The notes: generated by a model not told the origin, from the letters alone. Counted from the first letter of the stretch, positions 24,431 to 34,907 are shown. The stretch is 64,000 bases of DNA from Pseudoalteromonas sp. MEBiC 03607 (GCF_004792295.1 NZ_SRRY01000001.1:1746501-1810500); one strand, 5' to 3'. Made by a program: numbers and translations.

Positions 24431-27400
24431 TGATTCGATACCAAGCTTAAAGGCGTTTTTTCTGGTTGCTTTTTGTTATTAACGGGCGGCAGTTGTCTGC
24501 CAAGTTGTAATAAACTTGGCATTAATATCAGGGTGAATAGGGCGCTAATGGCCATGCCGCCGACAATCACAGTGGCAAGGCCACGGTAAATTTCTGATCC
24601 TACCCCCGGCATTAGCATCAGTGGCAGCATGCCAAATAAGCTGGTTAAGGTACTTAAGTAAACGGGTCTTGCGCGCAGTAGCACAGCTTGGCGAACAGCG
24701 TCTTCTCGGCTGAGCCCTGCGGCCATCGCGACACGGGTTTGATCAACCAATAAAATGGCATTATTTACCACCAGACCCAGCAAGATAATAAAGCCAATCA
24801 TGGTCAGTAAGTCGAGCGATTGAAAGGTAAATAAGTTAAGTACAAATAGGGCCAGTACACCGCCTGCAATTGCCAATGGCATGACGAGTAAAACTAACGC
24901 GCTGTCTTTGGCTGACTTAAACAATGCGGTCATTAGCAAGAATAAAATAAACAGAGCCAAGATAAAGTTGATTGTCATTTCTTGCATGGCCGAATTCATC
25001 TTTTGTGCGTTACCCGCCAAAATCGCGCCAGAGCTGTCGGGCAAGCTTGCACGAACTTTCGGCATAACTTGCTCTGAGAGAATGGTTTGCGCTTGTTGTA
25101 AGCTCATATCTGCTGGTGGCGTGACAACAATACTCACGGTACGACGGCCATTAACACGTCTAAGCTGGGTTGGCCCCACGGTGCGCTCAATATTGGCAAG
25201 TTCGCCTAAGGTTTGAATACCTGATTGCGGGGTTACAATGGGCAGTGCTTTAAGCTCCTCTGGAGTTTGCCACGGTATGCCGCGCAAAATCACGTTCATG
25301 CGTTCGTTGCCATCAAAGTATTCATTAACAAATAACCCACCTGTATAGGCTTGCACTGCTTGAGATACGTCACGACGAGTTAGCCCTGCTTGGGTTATAC
25401 GGCGGTCATTTGGTGTGAGCCTAAGTTCTGGCTCTGCCATATCGAGTCGTGGTTGTGGCCTTGCGGTGGCATTCGGCATTGCTTCGGTGACAGCTTGCAG
25501 CGCCACATTAGCACCGGCTATTAGCTCGTCCATATTCGGACCCGTTAAATCGATATTGATATTGCGACCATCACCACCATTAGCAACTTGGATCATCGAC
25601 CCTCTAAAGAAGAATACTTGAGTGTCGGGTAAATCAATGAAGATTTTTTCTCGGGCAACCTTCATTAATTCTTCAACACGTTGTGGATCGGCAGAATAAA
25701 TAAAACCGCCAGCATTCGAACCAAAAGCATAAAAGTTAAAGTCTTTTATCCCCGGCTCTTTTTCACCTGTGTAATAAGGCATTAAGCGCTTTTTAATACG
25801 CATCAGCAGCTCTTCTTCCATAAATTGCACATTGCCACCTGGCGGGGTGTTTAAGTTAAAGAAAAAGCCATCGGTTGGTGCGCGCGGCATAAAATCAGTT
25901 TTAGGTAGCATGGTCATGGTCGCGACGAGTGAGCCACCTAATAACGACACTATCCATACTATTTGTTTAACGCGGGTATTGGTAAGCGCCATGATGAAGT
26001 TAGTTAGCTTATGCCAATATTTACTATAAGGATCCGCTTTTAGCTCTTTGTCTGGCCAAAAGTGATTAGCCAACGGAATAAGTGTAATTGCGCAAATCAT
26101 AGAGGCAATTACAGCAATGGATAAGGTAAGCGCCAAGTCAGAGAATAACTGCCCCTCAATACCTGCCATAAATAAAATAGGCAAGAAGATAGCAACGCTG
26201 GTGGTGGTTGAGGCAAATAAGGCACCTGTTACTTGAGCTGCGCCTTTTAGCGCGGCTTTTTTAGTATCAAAGCCTTCGCTTCTGAGCCTTGCGATGTTTT
26301 CTTGCACTATGATGGCGGCATCAAGTACTAAGCCAACAGCAAAGGCAAGGCCGGCCAGTGAAATAACATTTAAGCTGCGGTCAAAAATATTCAACGTTAA
26401 AAACGCGACTAACAAAGAGACAGGAATTGTCGCTGCAATCACAAACGTGGCCTTTAAGCCCCTAAAGAACAACCACAAGATTAAACACGACAGCAAAACA
26501 CCTAGACCTAAGTTACTTTTAACCAACGACAAGGCATTACGAATATGCACTGAGGCATCAAAACTTAATTCAATCGATAAGCCATTTTCAGCCAGCGGCC
26601 CTTCGTTTAGTTCTTTAATGGCAAGGTTTATTTCGTCGAGTAGGGCAACGGTATTGGCTTCGTTAGCGCGCGAAATACGAATGTAATACGCGGGTTTACC
26701 ATTTCGACCACTCATCCCTAAACGGTCAGAAAAAGTGCGCTCTACACTTGCGATATCGCCAAGGTAAATAGGTCTATCGCCTGAATAGCCAACGCGCATT
26801 TGTGCCATGCTCGATAAATCATATTGCCCCGTAAAGCGAACTGTATATTGACGACGGCCAACATTGGCAAGACCACCTGAGGTATCGCGTGAGCTGGCTA
26901 ATACATTACTGATTTGGTCAAGGCTGACGCCAAGTGCTGCGGCTTTGTGAGGGTCAAAGGTAATACGTAATTCTTTTGGTCGTTCACTGGCTAAGTCAAC
27001 GCGAGCAACACCAGGAATACGTGCCAAACGGGGCTCAACAAATTCATCAATTTGTTTTTGGAACTGCGCCATGTCTAAATCAAGGCTGTCGCTATTAAAA
27101 TCTTTTGGAGTGACCAGTAACGTTGCAGCGGCTTCCCCATTATTACCGCCAGCAAAAACCACAGGATCAAATGCATCTAACGGCAGAGGCGGCGCTTGGT
27201 TAAGGCTAGTTAATACATCAAGCATCGCCTGTTGCATGTTTTGCCCAACAGCAAAAGTTAACGTGATAGAGCCATTGCCACGGTTAATGTAAGTATTAAC
27301 CTCTAGCGCACCCGGGGTGTTTTTTACCGCGTTCTCGAGCGGTTCAATGATCACTGATTCAATCTCTTCAGGTGCAGCTTGGCGCCAGCCAGAGAAAATA

Positions 27401-27537
27401 GTGATCTGCGGTTGCTCAATATCTGGTGTGAGCTGAATTGGCAATTTAAAAATACTTAACATGCCAAACAACATAATCAACACCAAGATGACAATAACAC
27501 TCGCAGGGTTCTTCAGCGAACTACGTGTCAGGTTCAT
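24427..27537 (-). CDS. RND-family efflux permease (HAE1-type, AcrB/MexB superfamily)
   Basis: This is a proton-driven inner-membrane efflux pump of 1036 residues with the canonical plan: an N-terminal helix (SVIVILVLIMLFGMLSIFKL), two large periplasmic domains and twelve predicted helices. The substrate cannot be told; drug-type RND is likelier than metal-type because the CzcA motifs are absent. In helix 4 the segment is GLVLDAAIIVQEN, so only the first of the two AcrB aspartates (D407, D408) is present. In helix 10 GLVVNNAILLVD has Asn at the AcrB K940 position. The gene precedes the adaptor in the operon, the reverse of acrAB. Confidence 0.88.
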   Translation of the reverse strand: MNLTRSSLKNPASVIVILVLIMLFGMLSIFKLPIQLTPDIEQPQITIFSGWRQAAPEEIESVIIEPLENAVKNTPGALEVNTYINRGNGSITLTFAVGQNMQQAMLDVLTSLNQAPPLPLDAFDPVVFAGGNNGEAAATLLVTPKDFNSDSLDLDMAQFQKQIDEFVEPRLARIPGVARVDLASERPKELRITFDPHKAAALGVSLDQISNVLASSRDTSGGLANVGRRQYTVRFTGQYDLSSMAQMRVGYSGDRPIYLGDIASVERTFSDRLGMSGRNGKPAYYIRISRANEANTVALLDEINLAIKELNEGPLAENGLSIELSFDASVHIRNALSLVKSNLGLGVLLSCLILWLFFRGLKATFVIAATIPVSLLVAFLTLNIFDRSLNVISLAGLAFAVGLVLDAAIIVQENIARLRSEGFDTKKAALKGAAQVTGALFASTTTSVAIFLPILFMAGIEGQLFSDLALTLSIAVIASMICAITLIPLANHFWPDKELKADPYSKYWHKLTNFIMALTNTRVKQIVWIVSLLGGSLVATMTMLPKTDFMPRAPTDGFFFNLNTPPGGNVQFMEEELLMRIKKRLMPYYTGEKEPGIKDFNFYAFGSNAGGFIYSADPQRVEELMKVAREKIFIDLPDTQVFFFRGSMIQVANGGDGRNINIDLTGPNMDELIAGANVALQAVTEAMPNATARPQPRLDMAEPELRLTPNDRRITQAGLTRRDVSQAVQAYTGGLFVNEYFDGNERMNVILRGIPWQTPEELKALPIVTPQSGIQTLGELANIERTVGPTQLRRVNGRRTVSIVVTPPADMSLQQAQTILSEQVMPKVRASLPDSSGAILAGNAQKMNSAMQEMTINFILALFILFLLMTALFKSAKDSALVLLVMPLAIAGGVLALFVLNLFTFQSLDLLTMIGFIILLGLVVNNAILLVDQTRVAMAAGLSREDAVRQAVLLRARPVYLSTLTSLFGMLPLMLMPGVGSEIYRGLATVIVGGMAISALFTLILMPSLLQLGRQLPPVNNKKQPEKTPLSLVSNQ

Positions 27538-27721
27538 TGTGTGTGTTCCAAAATCAGTTTGTGTGCATTGTAGTGCGATGTAAAAAAAGTGCCAGTGAGG
27601 TAAATGAAATGTATGTCAGGAGTAACGCTGAATAGCCGTTAATTCGCGATAAAATGTGTATTTGAAATAAGATGTAACAATTTAACAGGGAGCTTTAAGG
27701 CTTAAGCGCTCAGTTTTAAGT

Positions 27722-27753
27722 AAAAAAGCGCGAAACTAGTTAGTATCGCGCTT
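27722..27753 (-). terminator. Rho-independent terminator of map-glnD-dapD
   Basis: On the minus strand AAGCGCGA, a 12-base loop and TCGCGCTT are followed by a T-run. Confidence 0.88.
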
Positions 27754-27784
27754 CTTAAATTTTTAAACTTACAGCTCAGTTCTG

Positions 27785-28612
27785 TTATTCATCAATCGAG
27801 CGAAGTAGGGCATTAATACCTACTTTTTCGCGAGTTTGCTGGTCAACTTTTTTCACGATGATAGCAGCGTATAGGCTGTGCGAACCATCTTTTGACGGTA
27901 AAGAACCTGGAACAACAACTGCACCCGCTGGTACTCGGCCGTAATGAGTTTCGCCTGTTTCACGGTCATAGATGCGCGTGCTTTGGCTGATGTAAACACC
28001 CATTGAAATAACCGCACCTTCTTCTACCACAACGCCTTCAACAATCTCAGAGCGTGCACCGATAAAACAGTTATCTTCGATAATCGTTGGGTTTGCTTGC
28101 AGTGGCTCAAGTACACCACCAATGCCTACACCGCCCGACAAGTGAACGTTTTTACCAATTTGTGCACATGAGCCAACCGTTGCCCATGTATCAACCATCG
28201 TACCTTCATCAACGTAGGCACCAATGTTCACATAAGATGGCATTAGCACCACGTTTTTACCTACAAAGCTGCCTTTGCGCGCAACTGCATTAGGCACAAC
28301 ACGCATACCGCCTTGTTGGAATTGCTCTGGTGTGTAGTCGCTAAATTTAAGTGGTACTTTGTCGTAAAACTGATTAACACCATCGCTCATAGGTTGGTTA
28401 TCACGAATACGAAAAGACAGTAGCACCGCTTTTTTCAACCATTGATGTACAACCCACTCACCACTGATTTTTTCAGCAACACGGGCAGCGCCGCTATCAA
28501 GTAATTCAAGCGCATCGATAATCGCTTGCTTTACTTCACTTGATACCGTGCTTGGGCTGATGCTATCGCGGTTGTCCCAGGCGTTTTCGATCATGGTTTT
28601 TAAATCTGACAT
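27785..28612 (-). CDS. dapD: 2,3,4,5-tetrahydropyridine-2,6-dicarboxylate N-succinyltransferase
   Basis: DapD transfers a succinyl group from succinyl-CoA to tetrahydrodipicolinate in the lysine and diaminopimelate pathway, which also feeds peptidoglycan. The 275-residue product has the helical N-terminal domain and a left-handed parallel beta-helix of hexapeptide repeats ([18 protein letters not shown], then [18 protein letters not shown]). The length matches E. coli (274). It follows glnD by nine bases in the map-glnD-dapD order shared with E. coli. Confidence 0.96.
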   Translation of the reverse strand: MSDLKTMIENAWDNRDSISPSTVSSEVKQAIIDALELLDSGAARVAEKISGEWVVHQWLKKAVLLSFRIRDNQPMSDGVNQFYDKVPLKFSDYTPEQFQQGGMRVVPNAVARKGSFVGKNVVLMPSYVNIGAYVDEGTMVDTWATVGSCAQIGKNVHLSGGVGIGGVLEPLQANPTIIEDNCFIGARSEIVEGVVVEEGAVISMGVYISQSTRIYDRETGETHYGRVPAGAVVVPGSLPSKDGSHSLYAAIIVKKVDQQTREKVGINALLRSIDE

Positions 28613-28621
28613 AAGATCCTC

Positions 28622-31240
28622 TTATTCGGTTTCTGCGTTGAGTTTTTTACGCAATGCTTGATGAATTTTAGCCTGTTCTTCGTCTGTTAATGCTTGGTAT
28701 TCGTTATTTGATACCACGAAGAAATCTTCTGCACGTTCACCAACAGTGGTGATCCGCGCGGCATGAATATGTAATAAGTGTGCTTGAAATACTTCAGCAA
28801 TTTTCGTTAATAGACCCGGAATATCCACCGCTTGGATTTCAATTAAGCTGCGATCTTTACGAGCATGCGGTCTAAGCACAATTTTTGGTTTGATATTAAA
28901 GTCTTTAAAGCGCTGTGAGCGGTTCTTTTTGATGCGAATTTTCTTTTTCGGATCGCTAATCGCAAGCTCTAATGCACGCTTAATGCCTTGCGCACGGCTA
29001 CTTGCAATCGGGTCACCATTAACTTCTAAAATAACAAAGCTAAAAATCACATAGCCATCTTTAGTCGTTAACACCTGGGCATGTTGGATTTGCGCTTTTT
29101 TCGAACCAATTACACTCACCAAGCGTGCAAATAAACCCCCTGAGTATGGGCTGTAAGCGAATACTTGCGTCCCCCCGTGCATTGCGGTGTCAGAAACAGT
29201 GACGCTTGGTAGGCTTAAATCTTCACAATTTAATAAGTGCTCTGTTTGCCACGAAATTTGTTGCTCACTAAAGGCGGTAAAATAATTCGCTTTAAAGCGG
29301 CTCCAAATTAAGTCAATTTGGTCTTCATTGCAGCCGTGATTCAATAAGCGCTGCTTGGCTTGCTGTTTTTTATCACGAATCTGGTCGCGCTGATCCATTG
29401 GGTTTTCAAGACCTAAACGCAGTGCTCGCTGGGTATGTAAATACAGCTCACGTAGTAGGGTGTTTTTCCAATCGTTCCATAGATTATCGTTAGTGGCACG
29501 AATATCGGCCAAGGTTAAGCAATATAAATAATCTAGCTGGCGCTCATTTTTTACTTTGCTTGCAAAGTCTTTAATTACGTCTGGGTCATTAATATCTTTA
29601 CGCTGTGCAGTGACCGACATAAGTAAGTGATTAGCCACTAACCATGAAATAAGCTTGCCGTCTGATGACGGGAAACGGTGCAATTTAGCAAACGCAATCG
29701 CATCAACCGAGCCTAGTTCAGAGTGGTCGCCGCCACGGCCTTTGGCGATATCATGGAATATACCCGCTAAATAAAGTAACTCAGGTTTATCCATGCGGGT
29801 GACGATTTCACTACAAAGCGGAAACTCGCTGACTTTTGACTTATCAAAATATTTATAAATATTGTTGATTAGTTTGTGGGTGTGCTCATCTACGGTATAG
29901 GCGTGGAATAAATCAAATTGCATTTGCCCAAAGATATTACGCCACTGCGGTAAATAGGCCGCGATAATGCCGTGCTTGTGCATTAAGGTAAATGCGCGAC
30001 CCATACCATTTGGGTGTTTAATTAAGCGCAAAAATGCTTCACGGCAAGCGGCGTAATCTTGTAAATCACCGAGTAACCGGCGACGTACTTGACGCATTGT
30101 GCGTATAGTACTTGGGTAGATATGGGTAATTTCAGGGTTATCAGCAATATGCTCGAACAACACAAATAGCTGATCTCGGCGGAAAAATACCGACGGGTTT
30201 TTTACGCGAATTTGATGGCCAATACGTTCAAAGTTACGGTCAAGCTCAACCACTGGTAACTCACCAGCACCTGGCAAAATACTTTGCTCGAAGTATGAAA
30301 GTAGCATTTGGTTGAGTTCACGCACGCGGCTCATAATACGGAATAAGCGCTTCATCATGCGCTCAACTGAGGCCTTACCTTCACTACCAAAGCCAAGAAT
30401 TTCTGCTGCGTGAGGTTGGTGGTCGAACAGTAAACGGTTTTCAGATCGCCCCGCAGCGATGTGCAGCGCAAAACGAATGTTCCAAAGGTTTTCTAAACAT
30501 TCAGAAAGCTCTTGGTATTCTTCGTGAGTAAGATAGCCGTGATTTATTAGTTCTTGTAATGTTTCGGCTCTAAAGTGCTTTTTAGCTACCCAAATAATGG
30601 TCTGTAAATCGCGCAGGCCACCTGGGTTTTCTTTGATGTTTGGTTCAAGATTATAAGCCGTACCATGACATTTTTTATGGCGTAAACTTTGTTCTTGTAC
30701 TTTTGCCAAAAAGAATTCGTCTGAGCGCCAAATTGGTGTATCAATCAAATGATTTTTGAGTTTTTCAAATTCAATGTGATTACCAAAAATTAATCGGCTT
30801 TCGAGCAAGCTGGTGGCAAATGTCACATCTTCGCGTTTTTGTTCTAATGCTTGTTCTATTGTACGAACGCTGTGACCAATTTCTAAATTAAGATCCCAAA
30901 GCATGGTGACAAACTGGCCAATTTTCTCGCATACGGCTTCACTGGGCTGTTCACTAACCAGCAGCATAAAGTCGATATCGGAGTAGGGATGTAGTTCGCC
31001 ACGACCATATCCACCCACAGCGATAAGTGCTAAGTCACTTTCGTGAGCAAGGTCGTAATCATGAAACAGTTTAATTAATAAGCGGTCGATAAACTCAGCA
31101 CGGGCATTAATTAAGTTGCTAACGGGTTGTTTTGAGAATTCGTTCTGTAGCCATTTATAAAAATAACTAGAACAGTCGCGATAATCGCTAAGTTGCTCAG
31201 CTTGGCTGAGCAACTTTTTTACTTTATTGGGTAATGCCAC
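28622..31240 (-). CDS. glnD: Bifunctional uridylyltransferase/uridylyl-removing enzyme GlnD
   Basis: GlnD is the nitrogen sensor that uridylylates PII proteins when glutamine is low and deuridylylates them when it is high. The 872-residue product has the nucleotidyltransferase domain (GGYGRGELHPYSDIDFML, with the DxD pair), a GlnD helical domain (ENPGGLRDLQTI) and an HD hydrolase domain (LAGIFHDIAKGRGGDHSELG). Two C-terminal ACT domains, near residues 690-770 and 800-872, sense glutamine. All four parts are intact. It lies 12 bases downstream of map. Confidence 0.96.
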   Translation of the reverse strand: MALPNKVKKLLSQAEQLSDYRDCSSYFYKWLQNEFSKQPVSNLINARAEFIDRLLIKLFHDYDLAHESDLALIAVGGYGRGELHPYSDIDFMLLVSEQPSEAVCEKIGQFVTMLWDLNLEIGHSVRTIEQALEQKREDVTFATSLLESRLIFGNHIEFEKLKNHLIDTPIWRSDEFFLAKVQEQSLRHKKCHGTAYNLEPNIKENPGGLRDLQTIIWVAKKHFRAETLQELINHGYLTHEEYQELSECLENLWNIRFALHIAAGRSENRLLFDHQPHAAEILGFGSEGKASVERMMKRLFRIMSRVRELNQMLLSYFEQSILPGAGELPVVELDRNFERIGHQIRVKNPSVFFRRDQLFVLFEHIADNPEITHIYPSTIRTMRQVRRRLLGDLQDYAACREAFLRLIKHPNGMGRAFTLMHKHGIIAAYLPQWRNIFGQMQFDLFHAYTVDEHTHKLINNIYKYFDKSKVSEFPLCSEIVTRMDKPELLYLAGIFHDIAKGRGGDHSELGSVDAIAFAKLHRFPSSDGKLISWLVANHLLMSVTAQRKDINDPDVIKDFASKVKNERQLDYLYCLTLADIRATNDNLWNDWKNTLLRELYLHTQRALRLGLENPMDQRDQIRDKKQQAKQRLLNHGCNEDQIDLIWSRFKANYFTAFSEQQISWQTEHLLNCEDLSLPSVTVSDTAMHGGTQVFAYSPYSGGLFARLVSVIGSKKAQIQHAQVLTTKDGYVIFSFVILEVNGDPIASSRAQGIKRALELAISDPKKKIRIKKNRSQRFKDFNIKPKIVLRPHARKDRSLIEIQAVDIPGLLTKIAEVFQAHLLHIHAARITTVGERAEDFFVVSNNEYQALTDEEQAKIHQALRKKLNAETE

Positions 31241-31252
31241 AGGGGCTGGCTC

Positions 31253-32038
31253 CTAGTGTTCGATGATCCTGTCGATAGTATCATCTGATCGGAGCGTTAA
31301 AATTTCAACACCATTTTCAGTCACTAGTAGTGTGTGTTCCCACTGCGCAGACAAAGAACGGTCTTTTGTTACAACTGTCCAGTTGTCTTTTAGTAATTTA
31401 CACTGACGTTTACCGGCATTGACCATTGGTTCGATTGTTAAGCACATACCAGCTTTCAATACTTCGCCAGTACCTGCTTTTCCATAGTGCATTACTTGTG
31501 GCTCTTCGTGGAACTCAGCACCAATACCGTGACCACAGTATTCGCGAACAATTGAATAGTTAAAGCTCTCAGCGTACTTTTGAATTGCAGCACCGATATC
31601 ACCTAAGCGCACGCCAGGTTTAACCATTTTAATAGCAAGGTATAGGCTTTCTTGCGTAATATCCGCAAGGCGCTTACCTTGAATATTAGGTGTACCTACA
31701 TGGAACATCTTAGAAGTATCACCGTGATAGCCATCTTTGATCACAGTAACGTCAATATTTACGCTATCACCTTCTTTGAGCGGTTTGTCATTCGGAATAC
31801 CGTGACAAATTACATGGTTCACTGAGGTGCAAATTGATTTTGGGAAACCGTGATAATTAAGCGGTGCTGGAATAGCATCTTGAACATTAACAATATAATC
31901 ATGACAAATTGTATTTAGTTCATCTGTGGTTACACCTGGCACCACATGCGGTTCTATCATTTCAAGTACCTCGGCGGCTAAGCGCCCGGCAACACGCATT
32001 TTTTCGATTTCTTCAGGGGTCTTGATCACAGCACTCAT
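31253..32038 (-). CDS. map: Methionine aminopeptidase, type I
   Basis: This enzyme removes the initiator methionine from nascent proteins when the second residue is small. The 261-residue product is of the short type Ia. Metal ligands are visible: Asp in VNIDVTVIKDGYHGDTSK (two), His in CGHGIGAEFHEEP, Glu in TIEPMV and Glu in WEHTLLVTENG. It is transcribed divergently from rpsB, the arrangement found in E. coli, and heads the map-glnD-dapD operon. Confidence 0.96.
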   Translation of the reverse strand: MSAVIKTPEEIEKMRVAGRLAAEVLEMIEPHVVPGVTTDELNTICHDYIVNVQDAIPAPLNYHGFPKSICTSVNHVICHGIPNDKPLKEGDSVNIDVTVIKDGYHGDTSKMFHVGTPNIQGKRLADITQESLYLAIKMVKPGVRLGDIGAAIQKYAESFNYSIVREYCGHGIGAEFHEEPQVMHYGKAGTGEVLKAGMCLTIEPMVNAGKRQCKLLKDNWTVVTKDRSLSAQWEHTLLVTENGVEILTLRSDDTIDRIIEH

Positions 32039-32071
32039 TGAGGCTCCAAAGTTGTTTTTCAGGTCAGTTTT

Positions 32072-32092
32072 TAGTGCACAAATTTTGCACTA
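32072..32092. other. 21-bp inverted repeat between map and rpsB
   Basis: TAGTGCA, a 7-base spacer and TGCACTA lie just upstream of the rpsB -35 box and 34-54 bases before the map start codon. It could be an operator for map, but no regulator is identified. Confidence 0.4.
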
Positions 32093-32096
32093 GACG

Positions 32097-32125
32097 TTGA
32101 GTTTTCAATTTTAATATGGTATAAA
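32097..32125 (+). promoter_or_regulatory. Sigma70 promoter of rpsB-tsf
   Basis: TTGAGT, a 17-base spacer and TATAAA, with an extended -10 (TGGTATAAA). A G/C-only discriminator (GCGCGCC) follows, typical of promoters under stringent (ppGpp) control. Confidence 0.8.
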
Positions 32126-32131
32126 GCGCGC

Positions 32132-32308
32132 CGTCTTTTTACAAATAAATTCTTAACTGATTTTTTGTATTTAAGACAAACACAATTTTATTTTAACACA
32201 CACACGTATCGTCACATACACTTGGGTGCACTTAAGTTACAAATTAACTACGGTGTTGGTGCTATGGGATATGTGGAGGCCTAACCCTAAATTATAGAGG
32301 ATTATAAA
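32132..32308 (+). promoter_or_regulatory. rpsB 5' leader, probable S2 autoregulatory region
   Basis: This is an untranslated leader of about 175 bases between the promoter and rpsB. In E. coli the rpsB leader mediates repression by S2 and is conserved in Gammaproteobacteria. Here the last 70 bases contain G-rich and CCC segments (GGGATATGTGGAGG, CTAACCC) that could pair. The structure was not computed. Confidence 0.45.
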
Positions 32309-33037
32309 ATGGCAAACGTTTCAATGCGCGATATGCTTCAAGCTGGTGTTCACTTTGGTCACCAGGCACGTTACTGGAACCCTAAGATGAAGCCTTTCAT
32401 CTTCGGCGCTCGTAACCGTGTTCATATCATCAACCTAGAGCAAACTGTACCAATGTTCAACGAAGCACTTAAGTTCTTATCGAACGCAGCTTCTAACAAA
32501 GGTAAAGTACTTTTCGTTGGTACTAAGCGCGCAGCAAGCGAAGCAGTTAAAGAAGCAGCTATTCAAAGCGAGCAGTTCTACGTAAACCACCGTTGGTTAG
32601 GTGGTATGTTGACTAACTGGAAAACAGTTCGTCAATCAATCAAGCGTCTTAAAGACCTTGAAGCGCAGAGCCAAGACGGTACTTTCGAAAAGTTAACTAA
32701 GAAAGAAGCGTTAATGCTTACTCGTGAAATGGAAAAGCTTGAAAAGAGCCTTGGTGGTATCAAAGATATGGGCGGTCTTCCTGACGCACTTTTCGTTATC
32801 GATGCAGACCACGAGCACATCGCTATCCGTGAAGCTAACAACCTAGGTATTCCAGTTGTTGCTATCGTTGATACTAACTCTAACCCAGACGGTGTTGATT
32901 ACATCGTACCTGGTAACGACGATGCGATCCGTGCTATTCAACTTTACACTGGCGCTGTATCAGCTGCGATCACTGAAGGTCGTGAGAACAACATCGTTGC
33001 TCAAGCTGAAAAAGACGACTTCGTAGAAGCTGAATAA
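32309..33037 (+). CDS. rpsB: 30S ribosomal protein S2
   Basis: S2 sits at the head-body junction on the solvent side of the small subunit and is needed for S1 binding. The 242-residue product is typical ([37 protein letters not shown], ending [16 protein letters not shown] as [12 protein letters not shown]). TAGAGGA precedes the ATG. It is the first gene of the rpsB-tsf unit. Codon use is strongly biased, as expected for a very highly expressed gene. Confidence 0.98.
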   Translation: MANVSMRDMLQAGVHFGHQARYWNPKMKPFIFGARNRVHIINLEQTVPMFNEALKFLSNAASNKGKVLFVGTKRAASEAVKEAAIQSEQFYVNHRWLGGMLTNWKTVRQSIKRLKDLEAQSQDGTFEKLTKKEALMLTREMEKLEKSLGGIKDMGGLPDALFVIDADHEHIAIREANNLGIPVVAIVDTNSNPDGVDYIVPGNDDAIRAIQLYTGAVSAAITEGRENNIVAQAEKDDFVEAE

Positions 33038-33049
33038 TTAGCTGTCATC

Positions 33050-33078
33050 AAGTCTTCATCTAATCAAGGTGAAGACTT
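33050..33078 (+). terminator. Attenuator hairpin between rpsB and tsf
   Basis: AAGTCTTCA, an 11-base loop and TGAAGACTT form a 9-bp perfect stem followed by a weak T-rich tail. A partial terminator is known between rpsB and tsf in E. coli, so it likely sets the ratio of the two products. Confidence 0.55.
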
Positions 33079-33140
33079 GTTATTCTTGTCAAGCGGCCCA
33101 TACCGCTTCCCTATAACAGAATTCAATTGAGGATATTCTA

Positions 33141-33992
33141 ATGGCTGTAACTGCTGCCCTAGTTAAAGAATTACGCGAGCGTACTGGCGCTGGCATGATG
33201 GATTGTAAAAAAGCGTTAACTGAAACTAACGGTGACATCGAGTTAGCGATTGAAAACATGCGTAAGAGCGGTGCTGCAAAGGCTGCTAAAAAAGCAGGTA
33301 ACATCGCTGCTGAAGGTACAATCTTAATCAAAGAAGGTAACGGTTTCGCTGCGCTTCTTGAAGTTAACTGTCAAACTGACTTCGTTGCTAAAGATTCAAA
33401 CTTCCTTGGCTTCGCGAATGAAGTATTAGACGCTGCTGCAGAATCTAAAGCAGACATCGATGCACTTAAAGCACAGTTCGAAGAAACGCGTGTTGCACTA
33501 GTTGCTAAAATCGGTGAAAACATCAATGTTCGTCGCGTTGAGTACATCGACGGTGACAAACTTTCTTCTTACCGCCACGGCGACCGTATCGGTGTTGTTG
33601 TAGTTGGTGAAGCTGACGAAGAAACACTTAAGCAAGTTGCTATGCACGTAGCTGCGTCTAAGCCTGAGTTCGTAAACCCAGAAGACGTACCAGCTGACGT
33701 TGTTGAAAAAGAAAAAGCAGTTCAAATCGACATCGCGATGAACGAAGGCAAGCCTGCTGAAATCGCTGAGAAAATGGTTGTTGGTCGTATGAAGAAATTC
33801 ACTGGTGAGATCTCTCTTACTGGTCAAGCTTTCATCATGGAACCTAAGAAAACTGTTGGCGAAATTCTTAAAGAGAAAGGCGCAACTGTTACTAACTTCA
33901 TCCGTTTAGAAGTTGGTGAAGGTATCGAGCGTAAAGAAGAAGACTTCGCTGCTGAAGTAGCTGCTCAAATCGCTGCTGCAAAAGGCGAGTAA
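33141..33992 (+). CDS. tsf: Elongation factor Ts
   Basis: EF-Ts is the guanine nucleotide exchange factor that recycles EF-Tu. The 283-residue product has the N-terminal UBA-like domain ([20 protein letters not shown]) and the core with [17 protein letters not shown], whose TDF motif contacts EF-Tu. A coiled-coil insertion and the C-terminal module follow. The length equals that of E. coli. It is preceded by GAGGA and followed by a strong terminator. Confidence 0.98.
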   Translation: MAVTAALVKELRERTGAGMMDCKKALTETNGDIELAIENMRKSGAAKAAKKAGNIAAEGTILIKEGNGFAALLEVNCQTDFVAKDSNFLGFANEVLDAAAESKADIDALKAQFEETRVALVAKIGENINVRRVEYIDGDKLSSYRHGDRIGVVVVGEADEETLKQVAMHVAASKPEFVNPEDVPADVVEKEKAVQIDIAMNEGKPAEIAEKMVVGRMKKFTGEISLTGQAFIMEPKKTVGEILKEKGATVTNFIRLEVGEGIERKEEDFAAEVAAQIAAAKGE

Positions 33993-34071
33993 TTTTCTAA
34001 CTTAGTGACGTAGGACAATTAGATGAAATTAATCTGTTATTAGCTTTTGCGTCACTGATGAAAATTCTTTA

Positions 34072-34114
34072 AAATAACCGCGTTTTATGTGTAACCATAG
34101 CGCGGTTATTTTTT
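34072..34114 (+). terminator. Rho-independent terminator of tsf
   Basis: AAATAACCGCG, an 18-base loop and CGCGGTTATTT with a T-run. An additional stem, AGTGACG / CGTCACT (34004-34056), lies upstream. Readthrough could still feed pyrH, which starts 30 bases later. Confidence 0.85.
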
Positions 34115-34143
34115 ATCTCATTATTAAGGCTGGCCCAAATATT

Positions 34144-34893
34144 ATGACTATCAATCGTAAACCTATTTTTAGACGTGTTCTTCTTAAACTTAGCGGTGAA
34201 GCATTAATGGGAGACGAAGGCTTCGGCATCGACCCGAAAGTACTTGACCGTATGGCTCAAGAAATTAAAGAACTTGTAGAGCTCGACGTAGAAGTAGGTT
34301 TAGTTATCGGTGGCGGTAACTTCTTGCGTGGTGGTTCATTAGCAGAAGCAGGTATGAACCGCGTAGTGGGCGACCACATGGGTATGCTTGCTACGGTAAT
34401 GAATGGTTTGGCAATGCGTGATGCTTTGCATCGTGCATTTGTAAATTGTCGCTTAATGTCTGCCATTCCATTAAATGGCGTGTGTGATGCTTACAACTGG
34501 GCAGAAGCTATCAGCTTATTAAAGTCTGGTCGTGTTGTTATCTTTTCTGCAGGCACAGGTAACCCATTCTTTACCACTGATTCTGCAGCGTGTTTACGCG
34601 GTATTGAAATTGAAGCTGATACCGTAATTAAAGCGACAAAAGTTGATGGTGTTTATTCAGATGACCCAGTGAAAAACCCAGACGCGACATTATATCGCCA
34701 CTTAAGCTACAATGAGATCATTGATAAAGAACTAAAGGTTATGGACTTAGCGGCATTCACGCTTGCCCGTGATCATAATATGCCTTTAAGTGTATTTAAC
34801 ATGAATAAATCAGGCGCGCTTAAGCGTGTAATTATGGGCGAAGATGAAGGAACGCTTATCTCTTCACAAGCCTCGGATGAAATTAATAAATAG
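34144..34893 (+). CDS. pyrH: Uridylate kinase (UMP kinase)
   Basis: PyrH is the hexameric bacterial UMP kinase, an essential enzyme making UDP for RNA, UDP-sugars and CTP, activated by GTP and inhibited by UTP. The 249-residue product shows the phosphate-binding LLKLSGEAL and [10 protein letters not shown] segments, then [19 protein letters not shown] and the uridine site [16 protein letters not shown] chose the ATG at 34144 because it aligns with the N-terminus of E. coli PyrH. The in-frame ATG at 34087 would start inside the tsf terminator. Confidence 0.96.
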   Translation: MTINRKPIFRRVLLKLSGEALMGDEGFGIDPKVLDRMAQEIKELVELDVEVGLVIGGGNFLRGGSLAEAGMNRVVGDHMGMLATVMNGLAMRDALHRAFVNCRLMSAIPLNGVCDAYNWAEAISLLKSGRVVIFSAGTGNPFFTTDSAACLRGIEIEADTVIKATKVDGVYSDDPVKNPDATLYRHLSYNEIIDKELKVMDLAAFTLARDHNMPLSVFNMNKSGALKRVIMGEDEGTLISSQASDEINK

Positions 34894-34907
34894 ATTAGGA
34901 TTGAACC

